A DNA stretch of 64,000 bases, taken from contig NZ_AP026708.1 in assembly GCF_026000375.1 (NCBI RefSeq), positions 188,501 to 252,500 on the forward strand. The letters run 5' to 3'. Position 1 is the first letter of the stretch. Each line of letters begins with the position of its first letter. A program made the translations under genes and the position numbers. The stretch is from Pseudodesulfovibrio portus (GTDB lineage: Bacteria; Desulfobacterota; Desulfovibrionia; Desulfovibrionales; Desulfovibrionaceae). Of the stretch, positions 7,951-16,524 are shown one piece after another. A model generated the notes under the pieces. It saw nothing but the letters and a program-made list of their open reading frames with translations. It was not told where the DNA came from and searched no databases.

Positions 7951-9693
7951 CTAGGGCTGGTTGTGGGAGGTGCTGCTCGAGATTCTGGATTTCCGGATGG
8001 ACCGGAACTCGTCGAGCAGCATGACCAGCAGTTGATACATACGTTTGATGTCCCGTCCGTACGGGGAAAGTTTCTTGTCGTCCACGTTGACGTACTTGCG
8101 CTGCAAATAGGCGTCCGAGATCACGTCGTTGCCGATGATCAGGACTTTTACCACGAGGTTGTCGAAATAGTTTACGATTTCGTATTTCAGCTCGTTCATG
8201 ATCTGGGTCATGAGTTCCAGCATGCGGTAATAGGAGACCGGCTCGCCCCGGTATTTGCGGTACCTGAGGTCCTCGAGAATGCGCACCTTGCGCGCCTGCT
8301 GGATCTGACCGTACCGGGACCACACTTCCTGGTGCAGATCGTGATGCTCGTCGAACACGTCGTAATTGTCCGGGGAGAGCAGGTAACCGTCCAGAACCCG
8401 GACTATTTGGGAATAGTAGTCGTCGGAATAGTCCACGATGCGGTGCATGTGCTTGGAAAGCCAGACATACAACACCTTGAGCCGGTCCACGTGGGACTCC
8501 GTGCCGGTGATGATCTCGCTGCGTTTGTAGTTCACCGGAATCCGGTATTCCCCGCGAACGATGTCGTTGAGGCGCAGGATCATGTTGCGCACGTTCTGGA
8601 TGATGTTGAACCCTTCCTTTATTTGGCCGGTCAGGGGATGGATGATCTCCTGCCTGCGTACGGACAGGGCACGGTCCTCACGGACGTTTTTGGAGTTGTA
8701 ATCGTGCTGCTGGTAAATGACGCGGAGGATGACCACCCGTTTTTTCGCGTCCACGAAGAAGCCTTGGTCCTTGAGCAGTTCGATCAATTCCTTTTGATTT
8801 TCATGGACTTGTACCAGAGCGATTTTTTCCACCTGCGGATATTTGGTTCGCTTGCGCGATGCGCCCTTGGGCGGTGACATGAGCGTGGTGATGGTCCGGT
8901 CGCTCTGGCCGAGCACGCGCACGATGAACCGTTCGTTCTGACGCAGCAGGCGGATGGCGAACATGGCCGAAGAGGTGCGCCGTTCCGAAACGATGGGAAA
9001 TCCATGCAGCTCCATGAGGAACTGGTACACGAACAGCCGGTTGCACTCGTACATGATGGAGTTGCCCGGCTTGAATTTGCCGATTTTCAAACCGAACTGT
9101 TTGAGTTCGCTGTCCAGGTTGGACGGCAGGGAGGCATACATTCCTTGCAGGGTGAATTTGCCCGAGGAATCATGAGCCACGACGTGCGCCCGCTCCAACT
9201 CCAGCAGAAAGGGGAGGAGCTTCGGATAGTTCTGCATTGTGCAGACATCTTTTCCGTCAAATTTTTTTATAAATTCGGGATGATAGCGTCTCGGCAAGCG
9301 GCTTTGGAAAGTACGCAGGTTGGTGGCGATCATGTTGCTCTCCACCGAGCAGTCGCTGCGTTGAAGCATGCCTTCCCATTCCGACGGGGAATGCAGGGTG
9401 TCGTATTGGAATATTTCCTGGAAAGAGTTCAGCTGGCGCTCGAAGGCGACCATGGTGAAGCCGGGCAGGGCCTTGAATTCGTAGAGATCGACCTCAAAGG
9501 AGGGCAGCAGTTCACGAGCCTCGACCAGCGGGTATTTTTCGACTTCGAAATAGGGTTTGAGCAGACAGTGCTTGATGTGTTCGAAATCAATGAATTCCTT
9601 GAGCTCTTCAAGCGTGCGCAACTGAGGGCGACGGGATTTCCCCCGTTGCTTGCCCTTGTAGCCGGAAGCCTTGCTGAACGCTTTTTTCCACAT
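7951..9693 (-). CDS. Conserved hypothetical protein, 580 aa
   Basis: I do not recognise this family. The protein is soluble-looking, with no signal peptide or membrane segment. It begins with a very basic segment (KKAFSKASGYKGKQRGKSRRP), then a mixed alpha/beta region, and from about residue 330 a helix-rich half dense in Tyr, Arg and Asp. The C-terminus is Ser-rich. Codon use matches the backbone, so it is probably not recently acquired. It is cotranscribed with gcvT (21 bp gap). No Shine-Dalgarno is evident ahead of ATG 9693. The basic N-terminus could bind nucleic acid, but that is only a guess. Confidence 0.8.
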   Translation of the reverse strand: MWKKAFSKASGYKGKQRGKSRRPQLRTLEELKEFIDFEHIKHCLLKPYFEVEKYPLVEARELLPSFEVDLYEFKALPGFTMVAFERQLNSFQEIFQYDTLHSPSEWEGMLQRSDCSVESNMIATNLRTFQSRLPRRYHPEFIKKFDGKDVCTMQNYPKLLPFLLELERAHVVAHDSSGKFTLQGMYASLPSNLDSELKQFGLKIGKFKPGNSIMYECNRLFVYQFLMELHGFPIVSERRTSSAMFAIRLLRQNERFIVRVLGQSDRTITTLMSPPKGASRKRTKYPQVEKIALVQVHENQKELIELLKDQGFFVDAKKRVVILRVIYQQHDYNSKNVREDRALSVRRQEIIHPLTGQIKEGFNIIQNVRNMILRLNDIVRGEYRIPVNYKRSEIITGTESHVDRLKVLYVWLSKHMHRIVDYSDDYYSQIVRVLDGYLLSPDNYDVFDEHHDLHQEVWSRYGQIQQARKVRILEDLRYRKYRGEPVSYYRMLELMTQIMNELKYEIVNYFDNLVVKVLIIGNDVISDAYLQRKYVNVDDKKLSPYGRDIKRMYQLLVMLLDEFRSIRKSRISSSTSHNQP

Positions 9694-9961
9694 GAGTCTG
9701 GTCGATTTTGTAGGATGAAGTTGTTCTGAGAGATTTCCTGCACGTACTCAGTCTAAAAAGATACACCCTTACGATGCGGAATACAATGATTTGAACGTTG
9801 TAATCATTATTTGGAGCATCTCTCAAGAGAAGGTGGGAAGTGTTGTACACACAGGTTGTCATTTGATCAATGGTCTCGAATCATTGACACTCTCGAAGCA
9901 TTTCGCTAGTGTCTTCCAGCGTATCGAACAATCTTTATCTCGTGAGAACAGGGGAATCCGG

Positions 9962-10165
9962 ATGAAAAAGAAGGACCAGTGCCCACGCGCGAAAATCAAC
10001 GAGCAGTACTGTACGTGCTCTTATAGTTGCGACAAGCACGGGCTCTGCTGCGAATGTCTGCACTACCACCGGCAGCGGGGCGAGTTGCCTGCCTGTTATT
10101 TCACCGTAGAGGAAGAGAAAACCTACAACCGGTCCGTGGAGTTCTTCATCCAGCGCCGGTCATAG
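9962..10165 (+). CDS. DUF6485 family small cysteine-rich protein
   Basis: A 67-aa protein with a dense Cys/His cluster in its middle: C8, then [20 protein letters not shown], and a final PACYF. Seven or more Cys with adjacent His strongly suggest a small zinc- or iron-binding fold. The pattern matches my recollection of DUF6485, a family of unknown function common in anaerobes. The start at 9962 excludes about 170 bp of upstream in-frame sequence that does not resemble protein. It is monocistronic, ending at a terminator before the inositol monophosphatase gene. Confidence 0.8.
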   Translation: MKKKDQCPRAKINEQYCTCSYSCDKHGLCCECLHYHRQRGELPACYFTVEEEKTYNRSVEFFIQRRS

Positions 10166-10190
10166 TCGAAGTCGTTTTTCATTGTTCACC

Positions 10191-10215
10191 AAGGGCGGTT
10201 CATCCGCCCTTTTTC
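10191..10215 (+). terminator. Intrinsic terminator after the DUF6485 gene
   Basis: AAGGGCGG (10191-10198) pairs with CCGCCCTT around TTCAT, followed by a run of T. Confidence 0.85.
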
Positions 10216-10231
10216 TTGAGGAGGCTGCATC

Positions 10232-11020
10232 GTGTCCATTGATTATCGCGAGATAATGGCCGGTTTGAAGGTCGCGGCTGGCAAGGCCGGCGAAATCGTA
10301 AAGGATGGAGCTTCACGGACCAGAAAAGTCATGCACAAAGGGCGTATCGACCTGGTGACCGAGACGGACTTGTCTGTTGAGCGTATGCTGAAGGAGGAGT
10401 TGTCCGGCCTGCTTCCCGGTTCGGATTTTTTGGCCGAAGAAACAGCCAAGGATACTGAACCGGGGGAATTGACATGGATCATAGACCCGTTGGACGGCAC
10501 AACCAATTTTGCCCACGGCCTGCCTTTCGTGGCTAACTCAATCGCTCTGTGGCATCGGGACCGGATCGTTCTCGGCGTGATCAACCTGCCGCTTATGGGT
10601 GAATTGTTCACGGCCATTCGAGGGCAGGGAGCCTTTCTCAACGGCTTGCCCATTTCCGTGTCGGAGGAAGTCTCGCTGGAGCGGTGCCTGTTGGCTACGG
10701 GGTTTCCATATGACATCGAGACGTACCTGGAGCCCGTCCTGGCGCACTTGAAGCGCTTGCTGCCCCTGACACAGGGCATACGCCGTCCCGGGGCCGCTGC
10801 CCTGGATTTGGCCTATGTGGCCTGTGGTCGGTATGACGGTTTTTACGAAAACGCCCTCAACGCCTGGGATACGGCCGCCGGGTTGTTGCTGGTGCAGGAA
10901 GCCGGCGGACTCGTCAGCGAGTTCGACGCGACAAAACCGTATGCCTTCGGTGCCGACGAGATACTGGCCACCAATGGCCGTATCCATGAGGAGTTGAGCG
11001 GGCACTTGTGCGGGGATTAG
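10232..11020 (+). CDS. Inositol monophosphatase family protein
   Basis: A 262-aa Mg-dependent phosphatase of the IMPase/SuhB family. The metal-binding motifs are all present: FLAEETAKD with the first Glu, WIIDPLDGTTNFAHG, and AWDTAAGLLLVQEAGG. The family hydrolyses inositol-1-phosphate or related sugar phosphates; the substrate cannot be fixed here. The start is GTG 10232, preceded by AGGAGG at 10219-10224. It converges with the Nudix gene, and the two ends overlap by 4 bp (11017-11020). Confidence 0.92.
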   Translation: MSIDYREIMAGLKVAAGKAGEIVKDGASRTRKVMHKGRIDLVTETDLSVERMLKEELSGLLPGSDFLAEETAKDTEPGELTWIIDPLDGTTNFAHGLPFVANSIALWHRDRIVLGVINLPLMGELFTAIRGQGAFLNGLPISVSEEVSLERCLLATGFPYDIETYLEPVLAHLKRLLPLTQGIRRPGAAALDLAYVACGRYDGFYENALNAWDTAAGLLLVQEAGGLVSEFDATKPYAFGADEILATNGRIHEELSGHLCGD

Positions 11021-11556
11021 ACCGGAGAAAGCAGGCCCGATTCCCAGAGCACGACCAGATTTGGCGTCAGTAACTCCCTGAATTCCTTGACGAGACATGT
11101 CAGTTCTTCCTGGGAGTAATAGTACCCCTCGCTGACCTCGTCGCTGTTGGGGGTGATGGCCTGGGTGTTCTTCTGAACAGCGTAGAGGTAGACCCGCTCG
11201 AACCCGGTCACCGGGCCGGCGGGCAGTTCCCTGATCAGAATGGGGTGCTCGACTTCCAGATTCAGTTCGTATTCAAGTGCCCGCAGGGCCGCGTCATAGG
11301 TTGATTCTCCGGCATGGGGATGGGTCCGTGCGGAAATGTCCCAACGACCGGGGAAAAATTGTTTGTGCGGATTGCGTCGCTGGAGGTAGATTTTTCTTTC
11401 AGGATTAAACACCATCACCTGTACGGAACGGTGCATGAGCAACTGTCTGTGCACGTGGCGTTTCGACATGACGGCCAGGGGGCGGTTGTCGCTGTCGATG
11501 ACCTCGACGCTTTGATCGCCCTGCATGTTTTCCAAGATGGTGGTATCGAAGATCAT
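11017..11556 (-). CDS. Nudix hydrolase
   Basis: A 179-aa Nudix-fold protein. The core reads VFNPERKIYLQRRNPHKQFFPGRWDIS, then GESTYDAALRALEYELNLE. Compared with the consensus Nudix box (GX5EX7REUXEEXGU) the Glu after Arg is Ala and the first Glu of the EE pair is Tyr, so metal binding may be altered. The layout (RHVHRQLLMHRSVQVMVFN ahead of the box) is closest to the YfcD/isopentenyl-diphosphate isomerase-like group of Nudix proteins. ATG 11556 is chosen over an ATG 10 codons upstream because AAGGAT precedes it at a workable distance. Confidence 0.85.
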   Translation of the reverse strand: MIFDTTILENMQGDQSVEVIDSDNRPLAVMSKRHVHRQLLMHRSVQVMVFNPERKIYLQRRNPHKQFFPGRWDISARTHPHAGESTYDAALRALEYELNLEVEHPILIRELPAGPVTGFERVYLYAVQKNTQAITPNSDEVSEGYYYSQEELTCLVKEFRELLTPNLVVLWESGLLSPV

Positions 11557-11641
11557 GGTGTTCGGAATCCTTTGATTTGCCTGCACGGTCCATATACACT
11601 TGATGCTTCAATATTTCCAGCGTCATGAAGAGGATTATTTG

Positions 11642-12085
11642 ATGGAAAGTGAAGTGACCCCCCTGGGCGCGGAGCACGTCCGGGATTTGATGGCCCTTGA
11701 AGGAAAGTGTTTCGCCTATCACTGGACGCAGGAGCAGTTTCTCCTGGGGCTGGAAAGAAGCGCGTTTCAGGTGCTCGGCATATACCGGAAGGGAATCCTG
11801 GCCGGTTACATCGCTTTTTCGATCATCGAGGACGAGATGGAGATTCTCAATCTGGCCGTGCATCCGGATTTCAGGCGTCAGGGGCTGGGTGAAAAACTCT
11901 TGAAGGAAAGCTTTCGGGTATGTAACGAAAATAATGTCAGAAAGAGTTTTCTTGACGTCAAGGTTTCCAATGAGCCGGCGCTGGGATTGTATCGCAAATT
12001 CGGCTATAAAAAGATCGGCGTCAGAAAAAAATACTACCCGGACACACGGGAGGATGCGTTGTTGTTCCGGTATGATTTCACTTGA
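11642..12085 (+). CDS. rimI: Ribosomal protein S18-alanine N-acetyltransferase
   Basis: A 147-aa GNAT-fold acetyltransferase. The acetyl-CoA binding motif A is ILNLAVHPDFRRQGLGEKLL, preceded by GYIAFSIIEDEME and followed by FLDVKVSNEPALGLYRKFGYKKIGVRKKYY. This matches RimI, which acetylates the N-terminal Ala of ribosomal protein S18, though other N-acetyltransferases look similar. ATG 11642 is preferred over an in-frame ATG 42 bp upstream because AGAGGA lies 9 nt before it. pgk begins 22 bp downstream on the same strand. Confidence 0.85.
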   Translation: MESEVTPLGAEHVRDLMALEGKCFAYHWTQEQFLLGLERSAFQVLGIYRKGILAGYIAFSIIEDEMEILNLAVHPDFRRQGLGEKLLKESFRVCNENNVRKSFLDVKVSNEPALGLYRKFGYKKIGVRKKYYPDTREDALLFRYDFT

Positions 12086-12107
12086 CCACAAAGCAGGGGA
12101 TATCCAA

Positions 12108-13310
12108 ATGAACAGTATTGATCAGATTGATATAGCAGGGAAAAAACTGTTGTTTCGGGTGGATTTCAACGTGCCGCTCGAAGAGGGCATCATCACTGAC
12201 GACAACCGTATCAAGGCGGCTGTGCCGACCATCAGGTACGCCCTGGACAAGGGGGCGGCCGTCATCCTGTGCGCTCATCTGGGCAAACCCAAGGGGAAAG
12301 TCGTGCCCGAGCTGACTCTGGGGCCCGTGGCCAAGCGGACTGGCGAACTGTTGGGCGTGGCCGTTCCCCTGGTTCCCGGCGTGATCGACGACCAGGCCCG
12401 AATGATGGCGGAAATCCTTCAACCCGGTCAGGTCGTCATGCTGGACAACCTGCGTTTCAACCCCGAGGAAACAGGCAAGACGGTCGAAGAGCGGGGCGAT
12501 TTCGGAAAGAAGCTGGCCGACCTGGCGGACATATATGTGAATGACGCCTTTGGCGTGGCCCACCGCGAGAACGCTTCAGTGGTGGACGTGCCCCGGTATA
12601 TCAAGGGCGAATGCTGCGCAGGGTTCCTGCTCAAGCGGGAGAACGAATACCTGGGCGACGCTCTCGCGGACCCCAAGCGGCCGTATGTATGCGTTTCCGG
12701 CGGTGCCAAGGTTTCCTCCAAGCTGGGCATCCTGAACAATCTGCTCGGCAAGGTGGACGACATCATCATCGGCGGGGCCATGGCCAACACCTTCCTGCTG
12801 GCACAGGGCTACGGCATGGGTAAGTCGCTGGTGGAGAAGGACCTTGTCCAGGATGCCCTGTCCATCATGGAAAAGGCGGAGTCCATGGGATCGAAGCTCC
12901 ATCTGCCCGTTGATTTCGTCTATGCCAAGACGCACAAGGCGCAGAGCGCCGAGGGCGTGTGCAAGGCGGACAGCATGCCGTCCGACGCTTTGGCCCTTGA
13001 TATCGGACCGGAAACCATCAAGAATTTCGTCTCCGTGCTGAGCGGAGCCAAAACCGTGGTCTGGAACGGTCCCATGGGGCTTTTCGAAACCACGGCTTTT
13101 GCCAAGGGATCGTTGGACGTATGCAAGGCTATTGCCGGGCTTGAGGATGCGCTCACCATCGTGGGCGGCGGCGACACCGACGCCGTGGTGCATCTCATGA
13201 ATCTGGCCGACAAATTCAGCTTCATATCCACAGGCGGTGGATCCTTCCTAGAATTCCTGGAAGGCAAGGAGCTTCCCGCCTTCACGGCTTTAAAGGAGTG
13301 CATGAAATGA
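12108..13310 (+). CDS. pgk: Phosphoglycerate kinase
   Basis: Glycolytic enzyme that transfers phosphate between 1,3-bisphosphoglycerate and ADP. The 400-aa length is standard. Landmarks include LFRVDFNVPLEEG, LCAHLGKPKG, LDNLRFNPEE, NDAFGVAHRENASV, SGGAKVSSKLGIL, VVWNGPMGLFE and the nucleotide loop VGGGDTDAVV. The start is ATG 12108, preceded by AGGGGA; longer in-frame starts run back into rimI. It overlaps tpiA by four bases (ATGA at 13307-13310), so translation is probably coupled. Confidence 0.98.
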   Translation: MNSIDQIDIAGKKLLFRVDFNVPLEEGIITDDNRIKAAVPTIRYALDKGAAVILCAHLGKPKGKVVPELTLGPVAKRTGELLGVAVPLVPGVIDDQARMMAEILQPGQVVMLDNLRFNPEETGKTVEERGDFGKKLADLADIYVNDAFGVAHRENASVVDVPRYIKGECCAGFLLKRENEYLGDALADPKRPYVCVSGGAKVSSKLGILNNLLGKVDDIIIGGAMANTFLLAQGYGMGKSLVEKDLVQDALSIMEKAESMGSKLHLPVDFVYAKTHKAQSAEGVCKADSMPSDALALDIGPETIKNFVSVLSGAKTVVWNGPMGLFETTAFAKGSLDVCKAIAGLEDALTIVGGGDTDAVVHLMNLADKFSFISTGGGSFLEFLEGKELPAFTALKECMK

Positions 13311-14059
13311 AAAAATTGATGGCTGCCAACTGGAAGATGTACAAGACCTGGGACCAGGCCGTGGATACGGCCGAAGGTCTGGTCGGGCTGACGGCCGACA
13401 AGCTGCCCGATGACCGCGAGGTCCTTGTTTTCCCTCCGTTCACGGCGTTGAAGGGGGTAGCCCAGGCCCTGTCGGCGGACGGTTTCTCTGCAGGCGGCCA
13501 GGACTATTATATAGATCAAGAGGGTGCCTTCACCGGCGAGATATCTCCCATGATGCTCAAGGACGCCGGAGCGGCTTACGGTCTGACCGGTCATTCCGAG
13601 CGTCGCCACGTGTTGGGCGAGACCGACGAGTTCGTGGGCCAGAAGACCGCCTACGGTTTGGAATGCGGCCTCAAGGTCGTTCTGTGCGTGGGTGAGAAAA
13701 TCGATGAACGCAAGTCCGGCAAGGTCGAAGAGGTGCTGGAGCATCAATTGCGCGTTGGACTGAAGGACGTTCCCCGCGATGTCGCGCCCGACCGTCTGTC
13801 CATCGCCTATGAACCGGTCTGGGCCATCGGCACAGGCGAGGTCGCCGGTCCCGGTGAAATCGTGGATGCGCACACTTTCGTCAGAAAAATCCTCGTTTCG
13901 GTCTTTGGAGAAAAAGGTAATGAAATGAGGATATTGTATGGCGGCAGCGTCAAGCCCGCGAACTGCGGCGAGATTATTGCGCTTGACAATGTCGACGGTG
14001 TGCTGGTAGGAGGCGCGAGCTTGGAGAGTGAAAGCTTTTCGCAGATCGTGCTGGCCTGA
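13307..14059 (+). CDS. tpiA: Triosephosphate isomerase
   Basis: Interconverts dihydroxyacetone phosphate and glyceraldehyde 3-phosphate. The 250-aa TIM barrel has the N-terminal Asn/Lys pair (AANWKMYKT), the catalytic His in GLTGHSERRHV, the catalytic Glu in AYEPVWAIGTG, and the phosphate loops YGGSVKP and GVLVGGASL. ATG 13307 fits AAAGGAG at 13292-13298; GTG 13298 overlaps that site and is less likely. With pgk and secG it forms a common proteobacterial cluster. Confidence 0.98.
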   Translation: MKKLMAANWKMYKTWDQAVDTAEGLVGLTADKLPDDREVLVFPPFTALKGVAQALSADGFSAGGQDYYIDQEGAFTGEISPMMLKDAGAAYGLTGHSERRHVLGETDEFVGQKTAYGLECGLKVVLCVGEKIDERKSGKVEEVLEHQLRVGLKDVPRDVAPDRLSIAYEPVWAIGTGEVAGPGEIVDAHTFVRKILVSVFGEKGNEMRILYGGSVKPANCGEIIALDNVDGVLVGGASLESESFSQIVLA

Positions 14060-14099
14060 TTCTTCAAGTGATAATAAGGTATAACAAAAGGGAATAATT

Positions 14100-14447
14100 G
14101 TGGAAACTTTCGTCATCGTCATTCATGTTTTGGCTTGCATCTTTCTGATCGGCGCTGTAATGCTTCAGTCCGGCCACGAGGGGATGGGAGTCATCTTTGG
14201 CGGCGGCAGCAGCACCATGTTCGGCTCCACCGGCGCCGGCGGACTTCTGGTGAAGATCACTGCCGGCCTGGCAACGATCTTCCTGGTTACCTCCCTTGGT
14301 TACAATATCCTGACCGGCAACAAGGTCTCCGATGAGGGGTCCATCATGTTGAACAGTGACGCCGCTGTGGAAACCACGGCACCGGCCGAACCGGCAAAGC
14401 CCGGGATCACCTTTCAGGATGCCGGCGACGAAGCCAAGAGCGAATAA
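14100..14447 (+). CDS. secG: Preprotein translocase subunit SecG
   Basis: A small inner-membrane subunit of the SecYEG channel. The 115-aa protein has two transmembrane helices (about residues 2-22 and 53-72) joined by the family loop SGHEGMGVIFGGGSSTMFGSTGAGG, then an Ala/Glu/Pro-rich cytoplasmic tail typical of deltaproteobacterial SecG. The start is GTG 14100 with an AGGGAA ahead. It sits directly before the tRNA-Leu gene that carries the island. Confidence 0.94.
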   Translation: METFVIVIHVLACIFLIGAVMLQSGHEGMGVIFGGGSSTMFGSTGAGGLLVKITAGLATIFLVTSLGYNILTGNKVSDEGSIMLNSDAAVETTAPAEPAKPGITFQDAGDEAKSE

Positions 14448-14463
14448 GCTCAAAGCATATCGT

Positions 14464-14550
14464 GCCGAGGTGGTGGAATTGGTAGACACGCTGTCTTGAG
14501 GGGGCAGTGGAAGAAATTCCGTGGGGGTTCGAATCCCCCCCTCGGCACCA
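14464..14550 (+). tRNA. tRNA-Leu (anticodon GAG)
   Basis: An 87-nt class II tRNA. The acceptor stem GCCGAGG pairs with CCTCGGC, and CCA is encoded at 14548-14550. The anticodon stem CTGTC/GGCAG closes a 7-nt loop TTGAGGG with anticodon GAG, reading CUC and CUU. A long variable arm (about 14507-14521) and the T-arm with GTTCGAATCC follow. The 3' 21 nt are repeated at the far end of the island, so this gene is the integration target and was kept intact by the insertion. Confidence 0.95.
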
Positions 14551-14553
14551 CGA
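14530..14553. repeat. attL: left copy of the 24-bp island direct repeat
   Basis: These 24 bases, covering the last 21 nt of tRNA-Leu including CCA plus CGA, are identical to 36114-36137. Similarity continues with mismatches through the hairpin that follows. Confidence 0.88.
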
Positions 14554-14559
14554 AATCAA

Positions 14560-14600
14560 AAGGGTTGTAGCTAACAAGCTGCAACCCTTCCTCTTTTTTT
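14560..14600 (+). terminator. Intrinsic terminator after tRNA-Leu (island copy)
   Basis: A 13-bp stem (14560-14572 with 14577-14589, one G-U pair) is followed by CCTCTTTTTTT. It ends transcription of secG/tRNA-Leu before the island. A near-copy lies outside the right end at 36147-36180. Confidence 0.85.
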
Positions 14601-14660
14601 GCGACAGGTTACAGCTAAATGGTCCGAAATGCCGTGGTTGAGCCAAGTGTGCCAATCTGG

Positions 14661-14671
14661 TGGGTCAAACT
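14661..14671 (+). repeat. TGGGTCAAACT box, left end of island
   Basis: The same 11-mer recurs at 36011 and 36024 just inside the right end. This is consistent with integrase arm-type binding sites. Confidence 0.6.
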
Positions 14672-14708
14672 CTCTTGAAAACCAGGGGGTAGATGAGGCT
14701 GTTTCCAT

Positions 14709-16514
14709 ATGAATCTAACGCCATTGTGTTCCCTCGGCACCGTCGTTACACTCCCTCCAAAGATTTCTACCCAGAATCGTCACTTTCCCAGATCTTCTAG
14801 AAGAGAGCGGCGATCGCCTTCGTACCTTTACCTGCGCGGTAGTCTGTACTATTTTCGCTATGCATTCTCGGATATTGAGAGGGAGCAGGTTAGGCGATCC
14901 GAGATCAGGATCAGCTTGCGCACAGGTTATAGACGAGAAGCTCACCCGTTAGCATCCGCTTTGTATACTGAAATTCAGCATTTAATGAGGACTAGCCAAT
15001 TGGATTACATGGAAATCAGACGGCGGATGAATGAGGTGCTGTGCCGACTCTTGGAACAGGATTCGCGAGACACATCCCCGAGAGAGAATTATGAAATTGA
15101 AGGAATGGAGCCCATCACCCCGGTGGGCGTTGCGAATGCTTATGCCATGATGAACCAGTTCTCGATCAATTCGCCAGAGTTCAGGGAAAATCATGGCCCA
15201 AGAATTATGATTGAGCTGATTAGGAGTGGGGTTGTGGATCTGCAAGAAGTAACCCCTGACAATATCCATTTGATTATTAATGAATATATCAAAATTCAGC
15301 AGACTTACCAGAAGGTCATCCAGCATAGACTTAAGGGGGATCATTCTTTTGAAGCCCCCATTTTTGCCGAAAGGGCTGCAAATCAGCGGGCCCAGCAGTC
15401 CATAGTATTGCAAGATGTAGAGCCCAAAGCAAAACCAAATATCCCGGTCTCCGAGTTCATCAAAAAGTATGTGCAGACAAAGATCAAAGACGGTAATTGG
15501 CGGTTGAATGGAGTTGAGACCCATGAAAATAGGCTAGCCAATCTTGTCGATATACTTGGAGATATCAATATTCATTCAATCACTCGTGAGGACATGCGAG
15601 CAGTCCGAGATACTCTCAGGAAGTTACCGCCCAATAGGCAGCGATCAAAAGAGTACAAAGGGAAAACCGTCGATGAGTTGTTGGCATTAAAGCCAGCCAA
15701 AGTTTTATCTGTAAAAACAGTCAATATGACTTTAGAAGCTATTTCAAGCCTTTTTGAGTGGGGCATCCGCGAAGGAGAATTGAGTGCAAATCCAGCTAAG
15801 GGTTTACAGTTGAAGGATACTCGCCAAGCGATTACTTTACGAGATCCGTTTTCTTTAGAAGATATACAAACCATCTTTTCTTCACCATATTTCATCGAAG
15901 ACAAATACAAGAATGCAGGCTACTTTTGGATTCCTTTGATTGCTTTGTATTCCGGCATGAGACTTGAGGAAATTGCTCAATTATATCTGGGAGATATTTA
16001 CCAGGATGAAGATGGGGTTTGGGTTTTTGATATCAACGACAATCCCGATAGAACAGGCCAGATTGACAAGCAGGTGAAGAATATCAATGCAAAAAGGTTA
16101 GTTCCCTTACACCACGACCTGATTGAGATAGGTTTACTTAAGTATTACGATAGAATGATCTCAAAAGGAGAGGCTCGTCTTTTCCCGCTGCTGAATAAGA
16201 CTGAAAAGGTGAAGAAGTATGGAAAGCAGCCGGGTAAGAAGTTAGGCGACCTAGTCAAGTCGCTGGATTTGACGGGCAAGAAGTCATTTCACTCATTCAG
16301 ACATACATTTAGTGACTATTTCAAACAACGCGGTGAGCATACAGATATTTTCCGCCAAGTTTATGGGCATGAGATTCCGGGCCTAGCTGGTAACCAGTAT
16401 GGTTCGAAATTCCCGCCCCAAAAATGTTTGGATGAAGTGGTGTCTAAATTGATTTTTAATTTGAATTTAAGTCAGTTGCGAAAGTCAAAGCATGCTCTTG
16501 GGCATGAGGGATAA
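14709..16514 (+). CDS. int: Tyrosine-type site-specific integrase (island integrase)
   Basis: A 601-aa phage-type integrase. The N-terminal region has a DUF6538-like stretch (PSYLYLRGSLYYFRYAF, about residues 36-52). A SAM-like core-binding domain follows (about 250-350), then the catalytic domain with the first Arg in YSGMRLEEIAQLYLGD, a conserved beta-hairpin Lys region, the HxxR box HSFRHTFSDYF, HEI in YGHEIPG, and a probable nucleophile Tyr in GNQYGSKFP. It lies next to attL and reads into the island. The start at 14709 has only a weak GATGAGG ahead. Its stop is 10 bp before the preferred start of the primase-helicase gene, so the two are likely coupled. Confidence 0.92.
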   Translation: MNLTPLCSLGTVVTLPPKISTQNRHFPRSSRRERRSPSYLYLRGSLYYFRYAFSDIEREQVRRSEIRISLRTGYRREAHPLASALYTEIQHLMRTSQLDYMEIRRRMNEVLCRLLEQDSRDTSPRENYEIEGMEPITPVGVANAYAMMNQFSINSPEFRENHGPRIMIELIRSGVVDLQEVTPDNIHLIINEYIKIQQTYQKVIQHRLKGDHSFEAPIFAERAANQRAQQSIVLQDVEPKAKPNIPVSEFIKKYVQTKIKDGNWRLNGVETHENRLANLVDILGDINIHSITREDMRAVRDTLRKLPPNRQRSKEYKGKTVDELLALKPAKVLSVKTVNMTLEAISSLFEWGIREGELSANPAKGLQLKDTRQAITLRDPFSLEDIQTIFSSPYFIEDKYKNAGYFWIPLIALYSGMRLEEIAQLYLGDIYQDEDGVWVFDINDNPDRTGQIDKQVKNINAKRLVPLHHDLIEIGLLKYYDRMISKGEARLFPLLNKTEKVKKYGKQPGKKLGDLVKSLDLTGKKSFHSFRHTFSDYFKQRGEHTDIFRQVYGHEIPGLAGNQYGSKFPPQKCLDEVVSKLIFNLNLSQLRKSKHALGHEG

Positions 16515-16524
16515 GGAATGGAAG

